DNA of 64,000 nucleotides from an uncultured Lachnospiraceae bacterium (GTDB lineage: Bacteria > Bacillota > Clostridia > Lachnospirales > Lachnospiraceae), in assembly GCA_910586005.1 (NCBI GenBank), contig CAJUHG010000001.1, forward strand, positions 1 to 64,000. The letters are read 5' to 3'. The translations under genes were made by a program, and so were the position numbers. The notes below the pieces were generated by a model. The model saw nothing but the letters and a program-made list of their open reading frames with translations. It was not told the origin of the DNA and made no database searches. Below are positions 20,022-27,865 of the stretch, one piece after another. Position 1 is the stretch's first letter; each line of letters opens with the position of its first letter.

Positions 20022-20499
20022 TTGGATGTCTTTAGTGCGTTCAGGCTGAACCTTTGGCGATTGGTGGAAAATTAAAATCCAAGGTATAGTTTGTACTGAT
20101 TTTATAACAGGCAGAGTTGTAAAGCTGTTATCAGTTGAAACAGTCTGATACAACAAGCTGTAGGAATGTAGGTGCAACAACTGGTCAATGGTTAAGTTAA
20201 AAAACCAAGGGCAATACAATAGAATCCATGTTTCGCAAGGCTTCTATTGCCATGAACAAAAAATCTAGGAAAGGAAAAGCAAATCAGATGAAATCCGCAA
20301 AATCACACAAGTAAGTGACTGTGAATATGTGCCGATGGCTTAGTCGGGAATTTACAGCTGTGGAGTGTACAAAGAACTGCGAGTAGTTGAGGTTCACCGA
20401 AAGCATACACGATGAAACAGCAACTACAAACCGTGAGATTGCAGCAAATCATCTAGCATATACACTTTTGTATATGTTTTTAGCAGAAGATAGATTAAT
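20022..20499. other. Non-coding stretch between array 1 and small ORF
   Basis: No convincing gene. It contains an imperfect hairpin CAATAGAA...TTCTATTG at about 20216-20251, of a family seen again at 29090 and 42060. It also contains a hairpin CATATACA/TGTATATG followed by a T-run at 20457-20481, whose surroundings resemble the sequence just upstream of hbd (60229-60262). The middle part looks like degraded sequence. Confidence 0.5.
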
Positions 20500-20706
20500 A
20501 TGGTATACGTGATAGGTGTATTCAATGAGAGTTATAAAAAACTTGGCTTTGTAAAGTCCTGTTCTGGGAGGACTTTTTTCTCAACTCAAGATCTTAGCGA
20601 GGCTAAGCGCTTCAATTCAAAGTCAATGGCAGTAGATATGGCTAATGAACTGGACCAGCAGGCTGATAGGCAGGGAGTTTACTTGATAGTAGAGCAGATT
20701 AAGTGA
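20500..20706 (+). CDS. Small hypothetical protein
   Basis: A 68-residue ORF (MVYVIGVFNESYKK...LSEAKRFNSKSMAVDMANEL...). I do not recognise a characterised family. The pattern of a short beta-strand start, a KRFNSKxxA helix and a closing beta strand (GVYLIVEQI) resembles small phage-type proteins. No strong RBS is visible (only a weak GAAGATAG), and a terminator-like hairpin lies just upstream. It is located between two repeats of the Cas13a arrays. It could be an expressed small gene or a remnant of an integrated element. Confidence 0.45.
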   Translation: MVYVIGVFNESYKKLGFVKSCSGRTFFSTQDLSEAKRFNSKSMAVDMANELDQQADRQGVYLIVEQIK

Positions 20707-20778
20707 CTATCTTTTGGGTATCATGTAAAATATAAAAGTAGAAATAAGGATTTTAAATATTTGTAATTACCTATACAA

Positions 20779-20818
20779 ATAAGTAAGAGAACAACCCCAG
20801 TCGTGGGTAATGTATAAC
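20779..20818 (+). CRISPR. Isolated CRISPR repeat, distal to array 1
   Basis: A single repeat with the core AACCCCAGTCGTGGG and 3' end TAATGTATAAC. That tail shares a 4-nt insertion (TAAT-RTAT-AAC) with the degenerate repeat at 19982, so the two are probably the two ends of one former array. The 68-residue ORF and about 760 bp lie between them. No second repeat or spacer is adjacent. Confidence 0.6.
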
Positions 20819-20849
20819 CTTTACGCCCTATTTAAGAATGCTGGTTATC

Positions 20850-20890
20850 AAAAAAGGTCATTTTGCAATAATGCAAAATGACCTTTTTTT
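20850..20890. terminator. Perfect terminator hairpin after array 1
   Basis: GGTCATTTTGCA (20856-20867), loop ATAA, and the exact complement to 20883, with an A-run before and a seven-T run after. The same 28-nt stem-loop recurs exactly at 27872 after array 3. It probably ends the pre-crRNA transcript. The following ~340 bp to 21230 hold GC-richer stem-loops and a tail (21058-21102) similar to that after array 3, but no gene. Confidence 0.85.
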
Positions 20891-21230
20891 GCGCAGGGGT
20901 GCGTAAAGTATCTTGCTGCTAAGACAGCACGCGCCTCGCGCAGCGAGTAGGAAAAAATCTTTCCTACTCGATTATGTATAAGGACACATAATATCTTTTG
21001 TGGTTTTATGGCACACAATTCGCGCAAAGAGTAGAGAAAAAACTTCTCTGCTTTCCTGCACAGAAGCACATATAGAAATTAATTGCTACGCAGTATACGC
21101 CTTAAAATTGAAATAATATTATCCTATGTATATTTTTTGTATTATAATAAAATTATTATAGATTTTTTCTGACGTTTAAATTGTTTTGCTATACTCGAAG
21201 TTTTTAGTGAATAGAAGAAGGATTACTTTC

Positions 21231-21276
21231 TATGTCCTCTGGGGCATCCCATGATGGTCATGCGACTGTTAGAAAG
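21231..21276 (-). repeat. Palindromic TATACC/GGGTATA element, degenerate copy
   Basis: Read on the minus strand this matches the element core GCATGACCATCATGGGATGCCCCAGAGG. It abuts the ribosome binding site of the next gene (AAAGGAG), so it forms part of that gene's 5' UTR. Confidence 0.6.
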
Positions 21277-21284
21277 GAGCAAAT

Positions 21285-23351
21285 TTGATAAAGTTAGATT
21301 GGGAATATGTATATCAATGCAGTGCTGAAAATTATAAAGAAGTATTAAAAGAGAGGATACATTACTACAATGATATAAAAAAAGAAGACTATAAAACCAT
21401 AGACGCTTGTGTTGCATTTGCCCTTAAAAGTGGAAATCATGTTGCATTTGCAAAATATTTTATAGAAAAGGCTATGAGTAATGTTAGCATATTTTCCAAA
21501 AAGCTGCAGGAAGTTATAGATTCAGGTAAAAATATCGGTGTGCAGTGGGGAAATCTTAAGTTTATGGAATCTGCATGTTGGCGTTCTACAGAATTTATAT
21601 ATACCAAAGAAAATGTAACTAGAGCATCCTATGGAAAGGCGATGCTTTCCAATTGGAAAAATGGCGCTTGCATTCCTGATAGAGATGTGATTATGCAAAT
21701 TGGATTAAGTTTAGGATTAAATGGAGAGAAAACAAATGAGTTGCTTCGGTTGGCAGGATATGAAAAAATGTATGTGTTAGATATAGTTGATACAATTATG
21801 TTATATTATTTGGATTATTATTGTGATAGCAAGATACCTCCTTTTGAAAAGTTACAAAATGTAAAGCATCAAATTAATATTTATTTGGAGAAAAGTAATT
21901 ATGAGGATATGATTGGTGTCAGTACATACAAAAAATCTGCCATTACTAATAAATTTGAGCCAGAGGAAAAACAAATTATCAATGAAATTTTTGATAAATT
22001 TAATAGAGGGCCTATACCCTCTGGGGCATTCCAAGATGGTCTAAAGGGTATAGATTTTGATAAAATTCCTAATGCTCTAAAAGAGAAATATGGAATAAAA
22101 TTATGTGGAGGAAAGGTTGCTTCTAGACAAAAAGAATCAAAGCAGGAAAATCTAATTATTGGAATGCCTGAATTTCCAGAAAATAGAGAACAAGCTAGGC
22201 GATTTTTTGTTTGGAATGCTAAGAAAGAAACATGGTATCGTTATGAACAAAAAGGGGTAAAAAGAATTGGACTTATTAATACGCTGGATAAAGATATAGA
22301 TAATACCATTAAAAATTATAGAGATTACTTGGAAAAAAATATAGAAAATAAACGTAAAGAAAGTAATACAGAGTATTTGACTGTTTTATTTCATGAAAAA
22401 TTAAGGAAAAGTATAACTAATAAGAATTTGGATGAATTTTTAAATTCTTATATCAATGACAATGCATTAAGGGGAATCTATTCTCTTAGATATTATGGAT
22501 ATTTAAAAAAAACAATAGAGTATCTTGAGACACCAGAGGCTTATATAAAAAATATCAAATACTCTCCCTTAGAGTTAGTAGCTAATAAAACACAGAGATT
22601 TATAGATAAATCAAATAAGAAAGAAATTTACTTAAATTCTTCTTGTGAGAAATTTGCAAAAAATTTAGAAAAAAATAAAACGTTCCAAAATCCAAGAGAG
22701 ACCTATCTTCGTATCGTTAATACTATTTGGAAATTAGAAAATGTAATAGAACAAAAAGGATTTTTACAGGAAGTTGTTTGTCCAAAAGGAAAATATTTAA
22801 AAGTGCGTATGTTAATAGAAGGAAGAAATATTGGGGGAAGCGATTTTGGTCTGGAACAAGAGAATAATAAGAAAGAAGCATATGTATTGGATATCGGGAA
22901 TAAGACAAACTTAATCAAGTATGCAGTTGCTACAGGACAAGAAGAACATATAGGGCAATATCTTAAATTGGCTGGATTTTGGGATTGTGATTTGTATAGT
23001 TTTAGTGATGCGGAAATAGAACAATATATATGTGATAGAACTGACTTATTGATAGTATATGCTCATAGATATAAAGAAGAACTTTTGAGAGCATGGAGTG
23101 AAAAATTGGAAAATAAATTAGGTTACAAAAACCAAGAAGAGATAGATTTCCCTTTTATAAAATTATTGATGCTTATTAATCGTGAGATACAATTTATAGC
23201 AAAGGAAATAAAACATTTCCCTGAAAAATCAGGAGGGTATTTGAGAGAATCCATTTCAGAACTTTTAAAAGATATGGTTTATCCACTAAAAATTCAAACA
23301 GAGGCGAAGTGGGCAGAAGGTTCTAGCCTTTTTGGGAAACAGGAGATATAA
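21285..23351 (+). CDS. HTH-containing protein of unknown function, partner of the kinase gene
   Basis: A 688-residue protein read from a TTG start, chosen because AAAGGAG lies 5 nt upstream. I do not recognise the whole protein. Residues about 112-165 look like an XRE/lambda-repressor-type helix-turn-helix (LSNWKNGACIPDRD...LSLGLNGEKTNELLRLAGY). The remainder is charged and mostly helical by composition, with no membrane segment or signal peptide. Residues 243-256 (PIPSGAFQDGLKGI) are encoded by an inserted palindromic element that keeps the frame. The gene is followed by the kinase gene 93 bp downstream on the same strand, so the two probably form one transcript. A DNA-binding protein that is regulated or modified by that kinase is a reasonable but unproven role. 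Confidence 0.6.
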   Translation: MIKLDWEYVYQCSAENYKEVLKERIHYYNDIKKEDYKTIDACVAFALKSGNHVAFAKYFIEKAMSNVSIFSKKLQEVIDSGKNIGVQWGNLKFMESACWRSTEFIYTKENVTRASYGKAMLSNWKNGACIPDRDVIMQIGLSLGLNGEKTNELLRLAGYEKMYVLDIVDTIMLYYLDYYCDSKIPPFEKLQNVKHQINIYLEKSNYEDMIGVSTYKKSAITNKFEPEEKQIINEIFDKFNRGPIPSGAFQDGLKGIDFDKIPNALKEKYGIKLCGGKVASRQKESKQENLIIGMPEFPENREQARRFFVWNAKKETWYRYEQKGVKRIGLINTLDKDIDNTIKNYRDYLEKNIENKRKESNTEYLTVLFHEKLRKSITNKNLDEFLNSYINDNALRGIYSLRYYGYLKKTIEYLETPEAYIKNIKYSPLELVANKTQRFIDKSNKKEIYLNSSCEKFAKNLEKNKTFQNPRETYLRIVNTIWKLENVIEQKGFLQEVVCPKGKYLKVRMLIEGRNIGGSDFGLEQENNKKEAYVLDIGNKTNLIKYAVATGQEEHIGQYLKLAGFWDCDLYSFSDAEIEQYICDRTDLLIVYAHRYKEELLRAWSEKLENKLGYKNQEEIDFPFIKLLMLINREIQFIAKEIKHFPEKSGGYLRESISELLKDMVYPLKIQTEAKWAEGSSLFGKQEI
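22013..22052 (-). repeat. Palindromic element inside the HTH gene (in frame)
   Basis: TATACCCTCTGGGGC...AAGGGTATA, 40 nt with terminal inverted repeats and TATA at both ends; removing one TATA leaves 36 nt, a multiple of three. It adds residues about 243-256 to the HTH protein without a stop. Confidence 0.75.
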
Positions 23352-23444
23352 TTTTCACAATATTTATAGTCACAAGTTATGTGGAACTCACAGAGTACAA
23401 GATACGAAGTACCATGTACTAAAAATATACAGAATGGAGAAAAG

Positions 23445-25622
23445 ATGATAAAGATTGATAATTATAGATTACTGGATATAATTGCAGAGACAAACTATGC
23501 TCGGCTATATAAAGCTGTAAAATGTATACCTTGTGAAACGACCGCATGGTCATCTTGGGATGCCCCAGAGGGTATACCTTGTGAAACGACCGCATGGTCA
23601 TCTTGGGATGCCCCAGAGGGTACAGATTTGAATCAATACTCTGAAGATGAATTATTGTATGCTGTGAAAGAATATTTGAATGGAGATATGGGAGAAGCAG
23701 CATTAGAGAAAGAAAAAAGAATATCCCATCATATAGAAAACCATGCTTCTAAAAGTATTGTAATTCCTATCTTATCTACAATAAAATATAATGATAAAGA
23801 GTATGCCATTATGCAGTATAAGAAGAATGGAATGTTTTTAAGTGAAACCATCAATCAATTAGAAGCAAGATATGGTGTAGGAAGTATTCCAGTAAATATT
23901 GTGCTGAATATAATAGAAGAAATATTAACATCTATTAAAATTTTTCATTCTTTTGAAAATGGGAAAGGTTATTTGCATTTAGATATTCATCCAGCAAATA
24001 TTTTCTTTGAAAGTGCAGAGATTGAAGCGAACGAGATAGGAAAAGCAAAGTTTATTGACTTTTATAATTCTATTCAGATAGAAAATGGAACAATCAATGA
24101 TAAGATGGAAACAATAAGATGTGCCATTTCTGAATATGCTTCCCCAGAACAACTAGAAGGAGAAGTGCGAAAATTTTGCAGAGCTACTGATTTATATTCC
24201 ATTGCGGCTATTTTTGTTCGACTATTGCAAGGAAAGTGTACAGAGAAAATTAAAAAAAAGAATGGTACTATTTGGAATTCTGCAGCAGATGCATTTTTCA
24301 TGTGTGCGATGAATTATAATCCAAAGTATAGATTTGAATCAGCAGAAGAAATGATAGCAGCTTTAGATAGATTAAGGAAATTAGCACAAGCAAATTACGA
24401 TTTGGATTACTTTAAATTGTTGTCTATTTCATATGATATGTTTTTGCCAGAGATAGATAATAAAATGACAAATCTTCCGTTTTTAGAGGATAAATTTAAA
24501 GTTGCTGTTAAGAAATTGGAAGATGATTTGAAAGTAAATATCATAGAAATTGCTAAATGTTATTATATTTTTTCTGCATTATGGGCAATGGCAGAAAATG
24601 TTTGGGACAATTTGAAATCAGATGTTAAAAATCAATTGATATGCAGTGGGATAGCATGCTGCAATCATATGGGAAGGACAGAACAAGCAATAGAATTATT
24701 TGAAAAGTTACAAGAAACAAAGACATGTATGCCACTATTAGAGTATTTAAGTCTTATCAATCGTGCTGCTGTTATGTATGCAGATACTTGTTATTTTCAA
24801 AAGGCAAATGATTTGATTGTAAAAAATATTAATGGTTTAGAACGTATCAAAGAAGCTTATGAAAAAGTAGCTATTGAAAATCAGATGGATGGTAAAAATG
24901 CTACAAAAATGAAAGAATTGGGAAGAGCCTACAGTGCATTAGGAACTTATAAAACAATTCTGAAGAATGGAAATGCATTGGAATTATTTCAAAAAGCATT
25001 AATGGAATTTGGTGATGATATAGGAAACAGAACAATAACGATTTCCCATATATTAGGTTATGCAATTGAAAAACAAGATAAAGCGTTATTTCAAAAATAT
25101 TTTACTGAGTATTATGGAAGAACAGATTCTATGGAAGAATGTTTGAAACATATACTGTGTGGCAGAATAGATTTGTATAAATTGTATGTATATTTGAAAG
25201 GTATCTATGTTTTTGAAGAACGTTTGAAGGATAGACTAATAAAAATGATATCAGACTTATTGTATGAAAAACGCTTGAAGGATTCTTCCTATCATCCAGT
25301 GGAATTAATTTATAAATATATAGGTTTGATATTATATAAAATAACAGGTAAAGTGGATGCAAAAGTAGAAGAAGCAATGTACTTATCAATAACTTGTATT
25401 GAAAATGGAAAAATAAATCTTAATTGCAAGATCAATATTTTAATGTGTATCACATATCAGACAATGAGTATTTTCAATCATATCACAGGACAAGAGGATG
25501 AAAATGAGTATTTGGTAAAAGTATTTAGGAAACATTGTGAAACAAGCGGATGGCATCATTTGATTGATGGTTTAGATAGTGGAAGGTCGTTAGAGCAACT
25601 TCTCAATTATGAGTATTCATAA
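23445..25622 (+). CDS. Ser/Thr protein kinase-like protein with helical-repeat C terminus
   Basis: 725 residues from the ATG at 23445 (GGAG 5 nt upstream; the longer upstream reading lacks an RBS). Kinase features: VAIK-type lysine Lys75 in YAVKEY, catalytic loop HLDIHPAN (His178, Asp180, Asn185), and a modified DFG (DFY, Asp205), then SPEQ in place of APE. The glycine-rich loop is not evident, so activity is plausible but not certain. From about residue 330 on it is helical and TPR-like. Residues 28-59 are two identical 16-residue copies of IPCETTAWSSWDAPEG, coded by two tandem palindromic elements and placed in the loop between strands beta2 and beta3. Soluble. Probably cotranscribed with the HTH gene. 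Confidence 0.75.
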   Translation: MIKIDNYRLLDIIAETNYARLYKAVKCIPCETTAWSSWDAPEGIPCETTAWSSWDAPEGTDLNQYSEDELLYAVKEYLNGDMGEAALEKEKRISHHIENHASKSIVIPILSTIKYNDKEYAIMQYKKNGMFLSETINQLEARYGVGSIPVNIVLNIIEEILTSIKIFHSFENGKGYLHLDIHPANIFFESAEIEANEIGKAKFIDFYNSIQIENGTINDKMETIRCAISEYASPEQLEGEVRKFCRATDLYSIAAIFVRLLQGKCTEKIKKKNGTIWNSAADAFFMCAMNYNPKYRFESAEEMIAALDRLRKLAQANYDLDYFKLLSISYDMFLPEIDNKMTNLPFLEDKFKVAVKKLEDDLKVNIIEIAKCYYIFSALWAMAENVWDNLKSDVKNQLICSGIACCNHMGRTEQAIELFEKLQETKTCMPLLEYLSLINRAAVMYADTCYFQKANDLIVKNINGLERIKEAYEKVAIENQMDGKNATKMKELGRAYSALGTYKTILKNGNALELFQKALMEFGDDIGNRTITISHILGYAIEKQDKALFQKYFTEYYGRTDSMEECLKHILCGRIDLYKLYVYLKGIYVFEERLKDRLIKMISDLLYEKRLKDSSYHPVELIYKYIGLILYKITGKVDAKVEEAMYLSITCIENGKINLNCKINILMCITYQTMSIFNHITGQEDENEYLVKVFRKHCETSGWHHLIDGLDSGRSLEQLLNYEYS
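23525..23624 (+). repeat. Two tandem palindromic elements in the kinase gene
   Basis: Two identical 48-bp units (period 48; each 52 nt when both TATA ends are counted: 23525-23576 and 23573-23624). Each contains the inner hairpin GACCGCATGGTC and a CTTGGG/CCCCAG hairpin within TATACC...GGGTATA ends. Translation is open through both. Confidence 0.92.
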
Positions 25623-25820
25623 TATGGTATTTGCGGTTCAAACTATCCGCTTTCTTAGACAGTACAAGCTGCAACGGGTTTAAATCTGTCAGGAAAAACA
25701 ATAAGGGGATACGCTTACAGTAACAGTAATTTTTCTGTATATAACCCTGAATGCAAATTATATTTTGATTCTTTTTCCTAATAAATATTATCTGATTTAT
25801 TTGTTATTGCAAAATCTTAA
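25623..25820. other. Non-coding gap after the kinase gene
   Basis: No gene or clear terminator seen; AT-rich sequence leads into the duplicated CRISPR leader module. Confidence 0.4.
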
Positions 25821-25946
25821 AAAATCCAGTCAGTCGCAAAGAGGCGTTAATGTTATAAAAAGAACATTCTTAAAAATGCAGTAATTATGGGCAATACAAG
25901 GATTTATGATTAAAATTGATGGAACAGATTTTTTGATAGAAGACCG

Positions 25947-25975
25947 TTGACGAATGGAAGAATAGAATGTATGAT
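25947..25975 (+). promoter_or_regulatory. CRISPR leader promoter, copy 2
   Basis: TTGACG at 25947-25952, 17-nt spacer, TATGAT at 25970-25975, placing the transcription start at or just inside the repeat that begins at 25979. Identical to the promoter at 27628. Confidence 0.75.
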
Positions 25976-25978
25976 AAA

Positions 25979-26014
25979 TACAGTAGGAAAGCAATCCCAG
26001 TAGTGGGTAATAAC
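25979..26014 (+). CRISPR. Single-repeat CRISPR locus 2
   Basis: One 36-nt repeat (core TCCCAGTAGTGGGTAATAAC) directly after its leader promoter. No second repeat is found in the next 200 bp, so this is a solo leader-repeat unit. The sequence that follows (TATCCAACC...) could be transcribed as a repeat-primed RNA of unknown meaning. Confidence 0.65.
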
Positions 26015-26164
26015 TATCCAACCTTTGAACTCCTTGTGTGGCGCCTCAAAGTGAGCAATCTCCTCATGAGTGAGGGACTAAGAGAGTTGAAGTGGGCTTG
26101 CCCACTTTGTTATCCAGAATATTAAATTTCATTTAGAAAAAACGAGTGATAAATTTAAGAAAAT

Positions 26165-26206
26165 AAAAAACTACCTTTATGTATATTACATATTGGTAGT
26201 TTATTT
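26165..26206. terminator. Terminator hairpin downstream of vapC
   Basis: AACTACC...ATGTA/TACAT...GGTAGTT forms a long stem at about 26169-26201 with A-rich and T-rich flanks. It would end the minus-strand vapBC transcript and any transcript from repeat locus 2. Confidence 0.65.
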
Positions 26207-26249
26207 TATATCATGATATTTCATTTAAAATAATTTTAAAATTGATATT

Positions 26250-26675
26250 TTATTCTTCTTCCATAGAAACAAGTTTTATAAATGCATCTGGTAGAATAGC
26301 TGGAGTATTAGAATATTTATAATCTTTTATATTCCTTGTGATAATATAATCTATGTGATTTCGGTTTGCACAAACAGAAATCACTGCATCTTCATAATCT
26401 TTTATATCAATCCATAATGCTTTTTGACAATCTTCAGAAGTAACATCTAAAATATAAAACAATTCAAACAGTTTTGCCATAGTATGTTTTGTTTGTTCTG
26501 AATCATGTAAATGTTTTCTTATTAAATAGTAAATATCTGTAACAGAATTTGCTGTGATATAAAGTTCTTCTATTTGGTTAGCAGCTAATATAAATATTTT
26601 TTCTGCTGCTTCTCTAAAAGGTTCTCTCCCTGTTAATGCATCTATGATAATATTTGTATCTATTAATACTTTCAT
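26250..26675 (-). CDS. PIN-domain toxin, VapC type
   Basis: A 141-residue PIN-domain protein: MKVLIDTNIIIDAL carries the first catalytic Asp (Asp6 and a second at Asp12), and acidic residues recur at KDYEDAVISVCA and in the C-terminal ITRNIKDY, the expected PIN layout. Such toxins are Mg2+-dependent ribonucleases, often cutting tRNA or rRNA, and are held inactive by the antitoxin. The start ATG overlaps the stop of the upstream antitoxin gene by one base (TAATG), so translation is coupled. It sits between two CRISPR leader copies, on the opposite strand. Confidence 0.85.
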   Translation of the reverse strand: MKVLIDTNIIIDALTGREPFREAAEKIFILAANQIEELYITANSVTDIYYLIRKHLHDSEQTKHTMAKLFELFYILDVTSEDCQKALWIDIKDYEDAVISVCANRNHIDYIITRNIKDYKYSNTPAILPDAFIKLVSMEEE

Positions 26676-26890
26676 TATTTATTTTCTAACCTCTCATCTT
26701 TTGCCAAATTTATATCAGCGTCTTTGGATAGTATTCCAAATAATGATTTTGCTGTATCCACTCTGTTTTGGTTAGGATTTGTCAACTTTGCAATTACTTT
26801 TCCATTTTTTGTAATATAAATGTCTTCTTGGGCAGAAAGCAATAAGTATTTCCCTAAATTTTGTTTTAATTCTGTTGCTGTTATAGACAT
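26675..26890 (-). CDS. Antitoxin, Phd/YefM family
   Basis: A 71-residue antitoxin: MSITATELKQNLGKYLLLS...EDIYITKNGKVIAKLTNP is the Phd/YefM N-terminal dimerisation and DNA-binding fold; the short charged C terminus should wrap the toxin. RBS AAAGGAG is well placed. Gene order antitoxin-toxin with a 1-nt overlap is standard, and autoregulation of the operon promoter is expected from the family. Confidence 0.85.
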   Translation of the reverse strand: MSITATELKQNLGKYLLLSAQEDIYITKNGKVIAKLTNPNQNRVDTAKSLFGILSKDADINLAKDERLENK

Positions 26891-26949
26891 ATTCTCATCT
26901 CCTTTCGTACTATTATTTTATATTATTCGTATGATTTTGTAAACTTATT

Positions 26950-27001
26950 TATACCTTGTGAAACGACCGAATGGTCATCTTGGGATACCCCAGAGGGCAT
27001 A
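26950..27001 (+). repeat. Palindromic element, intergenic full-length copy
   Basis: A 52-nt copy from TATACCTTGTG to CAGAGGGCATA, with the inner GACCGAATGGTC hairpin. It lies upstream of the vapBC promoter region. Confidence 0.85.
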
Positions 27002-27065
27002 CGATTTTAAAATTTAACGCTAAAAATATTTTTCTATCATTACAATTTAATAGATAAATTTTTGT

Positions 27066-27105
27066 TATAGCTTGTGAAACAACCACATGGTCATAATGGA
27101 ATGCC
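27066..27105 (+). repeat. Palindromic element, decayed copy
   Basis: TATAGCTTGTGAAACAACC then ACATGGTC and GGAATGCC match the element in order, but the right end is lost. Confidence 0.6.
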
Positions 27106-27502
27106 AAAATAACTACATATGTACTCAAGGAATATAATAAAATACTCTAGATGGTATTATTTTTAAGTCAAAGCAGATATTAGCAATACCTGTAGGACAT
27201 GAATACCCACAGGGTATGATATACCCAAAAAGCATGATATCCGCTTCGCTACTTGCTCATAACCTTATAGCTGTTATCGTAGCTTTTCAGTGGGAAATTA
27301 TACTCCCATTGAAACAAGCAAGTTCCATCTATGTGCTTATATCTCTGTGACATAGAAGCAGGGGACTTTCTTGATGAGATTAAAGCGTTGCTTATTGTTG
27401 TAAAGTCTTAGAAAATATCTGGTTAGTCTCAGATATGATAACACAGGTTTTGTCATACTTTTGATAAAAAAATATTAGGTAAATATATAAAAATTAAAGA
27501 CA
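27106..27502. other. Structured non-coding stretch
   Basis: No gene. Around 27203-27234 there is ATACCC/GGGTAT sequence that may be a further element remnant. Two adjacent strong hairpins follow: 27285-27295 with 27304-27314 (11 bp), and a long hairpin 27320-27368 combining AAGTTCC/GGGACTT and TCTATGT/ACATAGA. This could be a small RNA, but no promoter or T-run settles the strand. Confidence 0.4.
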
Positions 27503-27695
27503 AAAATCCAGTCAGTCGCAAAGAGTCGTTAATGTTATAAAAAGAACATTCTTAAAAATGCAGTAATTATGGGCAGTACAAGGATTTATGATTAAAATTG
27601 ATGGAACAGATTTTTGATAGAAGACCGTTGACGAATGGAAGAATAGAATGTATGATAAATACAGTAGGAAAACAACCCCAGTAGTGGGTAATAAT
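27503..27695 (+). repeat. Duplicated CRISPR leader module, copy B
   Basis: Near-identical to 25821-26014; includes the leader, promoter and first repeat of array 3. Confidence 0.9.
27628..27656 (+). promoter_or_regulatory. CRISPR leader promoter, copy 3
   Basis: TTGACG (27628-27633), 17 nt, TATGAT (27651-27656), followed within 4 nt by the first repeat of array 3. Three preserved copies of the same promoter next to repeats argue that the leaders are functional. Confidence 0.75.
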
Positions 27696-27836
27696 CAAGC
27701 ACACATCATCCGTTTCATAATCAACAGGGTTATTTAGTTGCATCTATAGGAAAGGAACCCCAGTAGTGGGTAATAATCAAAAAAACAGATTACGAGTTAC
27801 ATCTATAGGAAAGGAACCCCAGTAGTGGGTAATAAA
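27660..27836 (+). CRISPR. CRISPR array 3 (three repeats, irregular spacing)
   Basis: Repeats at about 27660-27695, 27742-27777 and 27801-27836 share GGAAA...AACCCCAGTAGTGGGTAATAA. Core-to-core distances are 82 and 59 bp, giving intervals of 46 and 23 nt rather than the 29 nt of array 1. Repeats 2 and 3 also share GTTRCATCTATAG at their 5' side, so the true repeat may be about 41 nt here. The irregularity suggests deletion or recombination inside spacers, or that the intervals are not all acquired spacers. All repeats are on the cas13a strand. Confidence 0.7.
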
Positions 27837-27865
27837 TAGTGTGTGCATACGGTTTCCATATACAT

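Larger units (their letters stand above)
25821..26014 (+). repeat. Duplicated CRISPR leader module, copy A
   Basis: This 194-bp block is about 97% identical by eye to 27503-27695. It begins AAAATCCAGTCAGTCGCAAA and runs through the promoter and the first CRISPR repeat. Only a few substitutions and one T-run length change separate the copies, so the duplication is recent or maintained by gene conversion. Confidence 0.9.

Noticed and set aside
19878..20075. A 65-residue plus-strand frame across CRISPR array 1
   Set aside because: It starts in the leader promoter and runs through repeat and spacer; no RBS, and explained by the array.
26250..26890. vapBC as a cas13a-associated pair
   Set aside because: It lies between two leader copies but on the opposite strand with its own RBS and terminator; toxin-antitoxin pairs are common in such islands, so a functional link is not supported.
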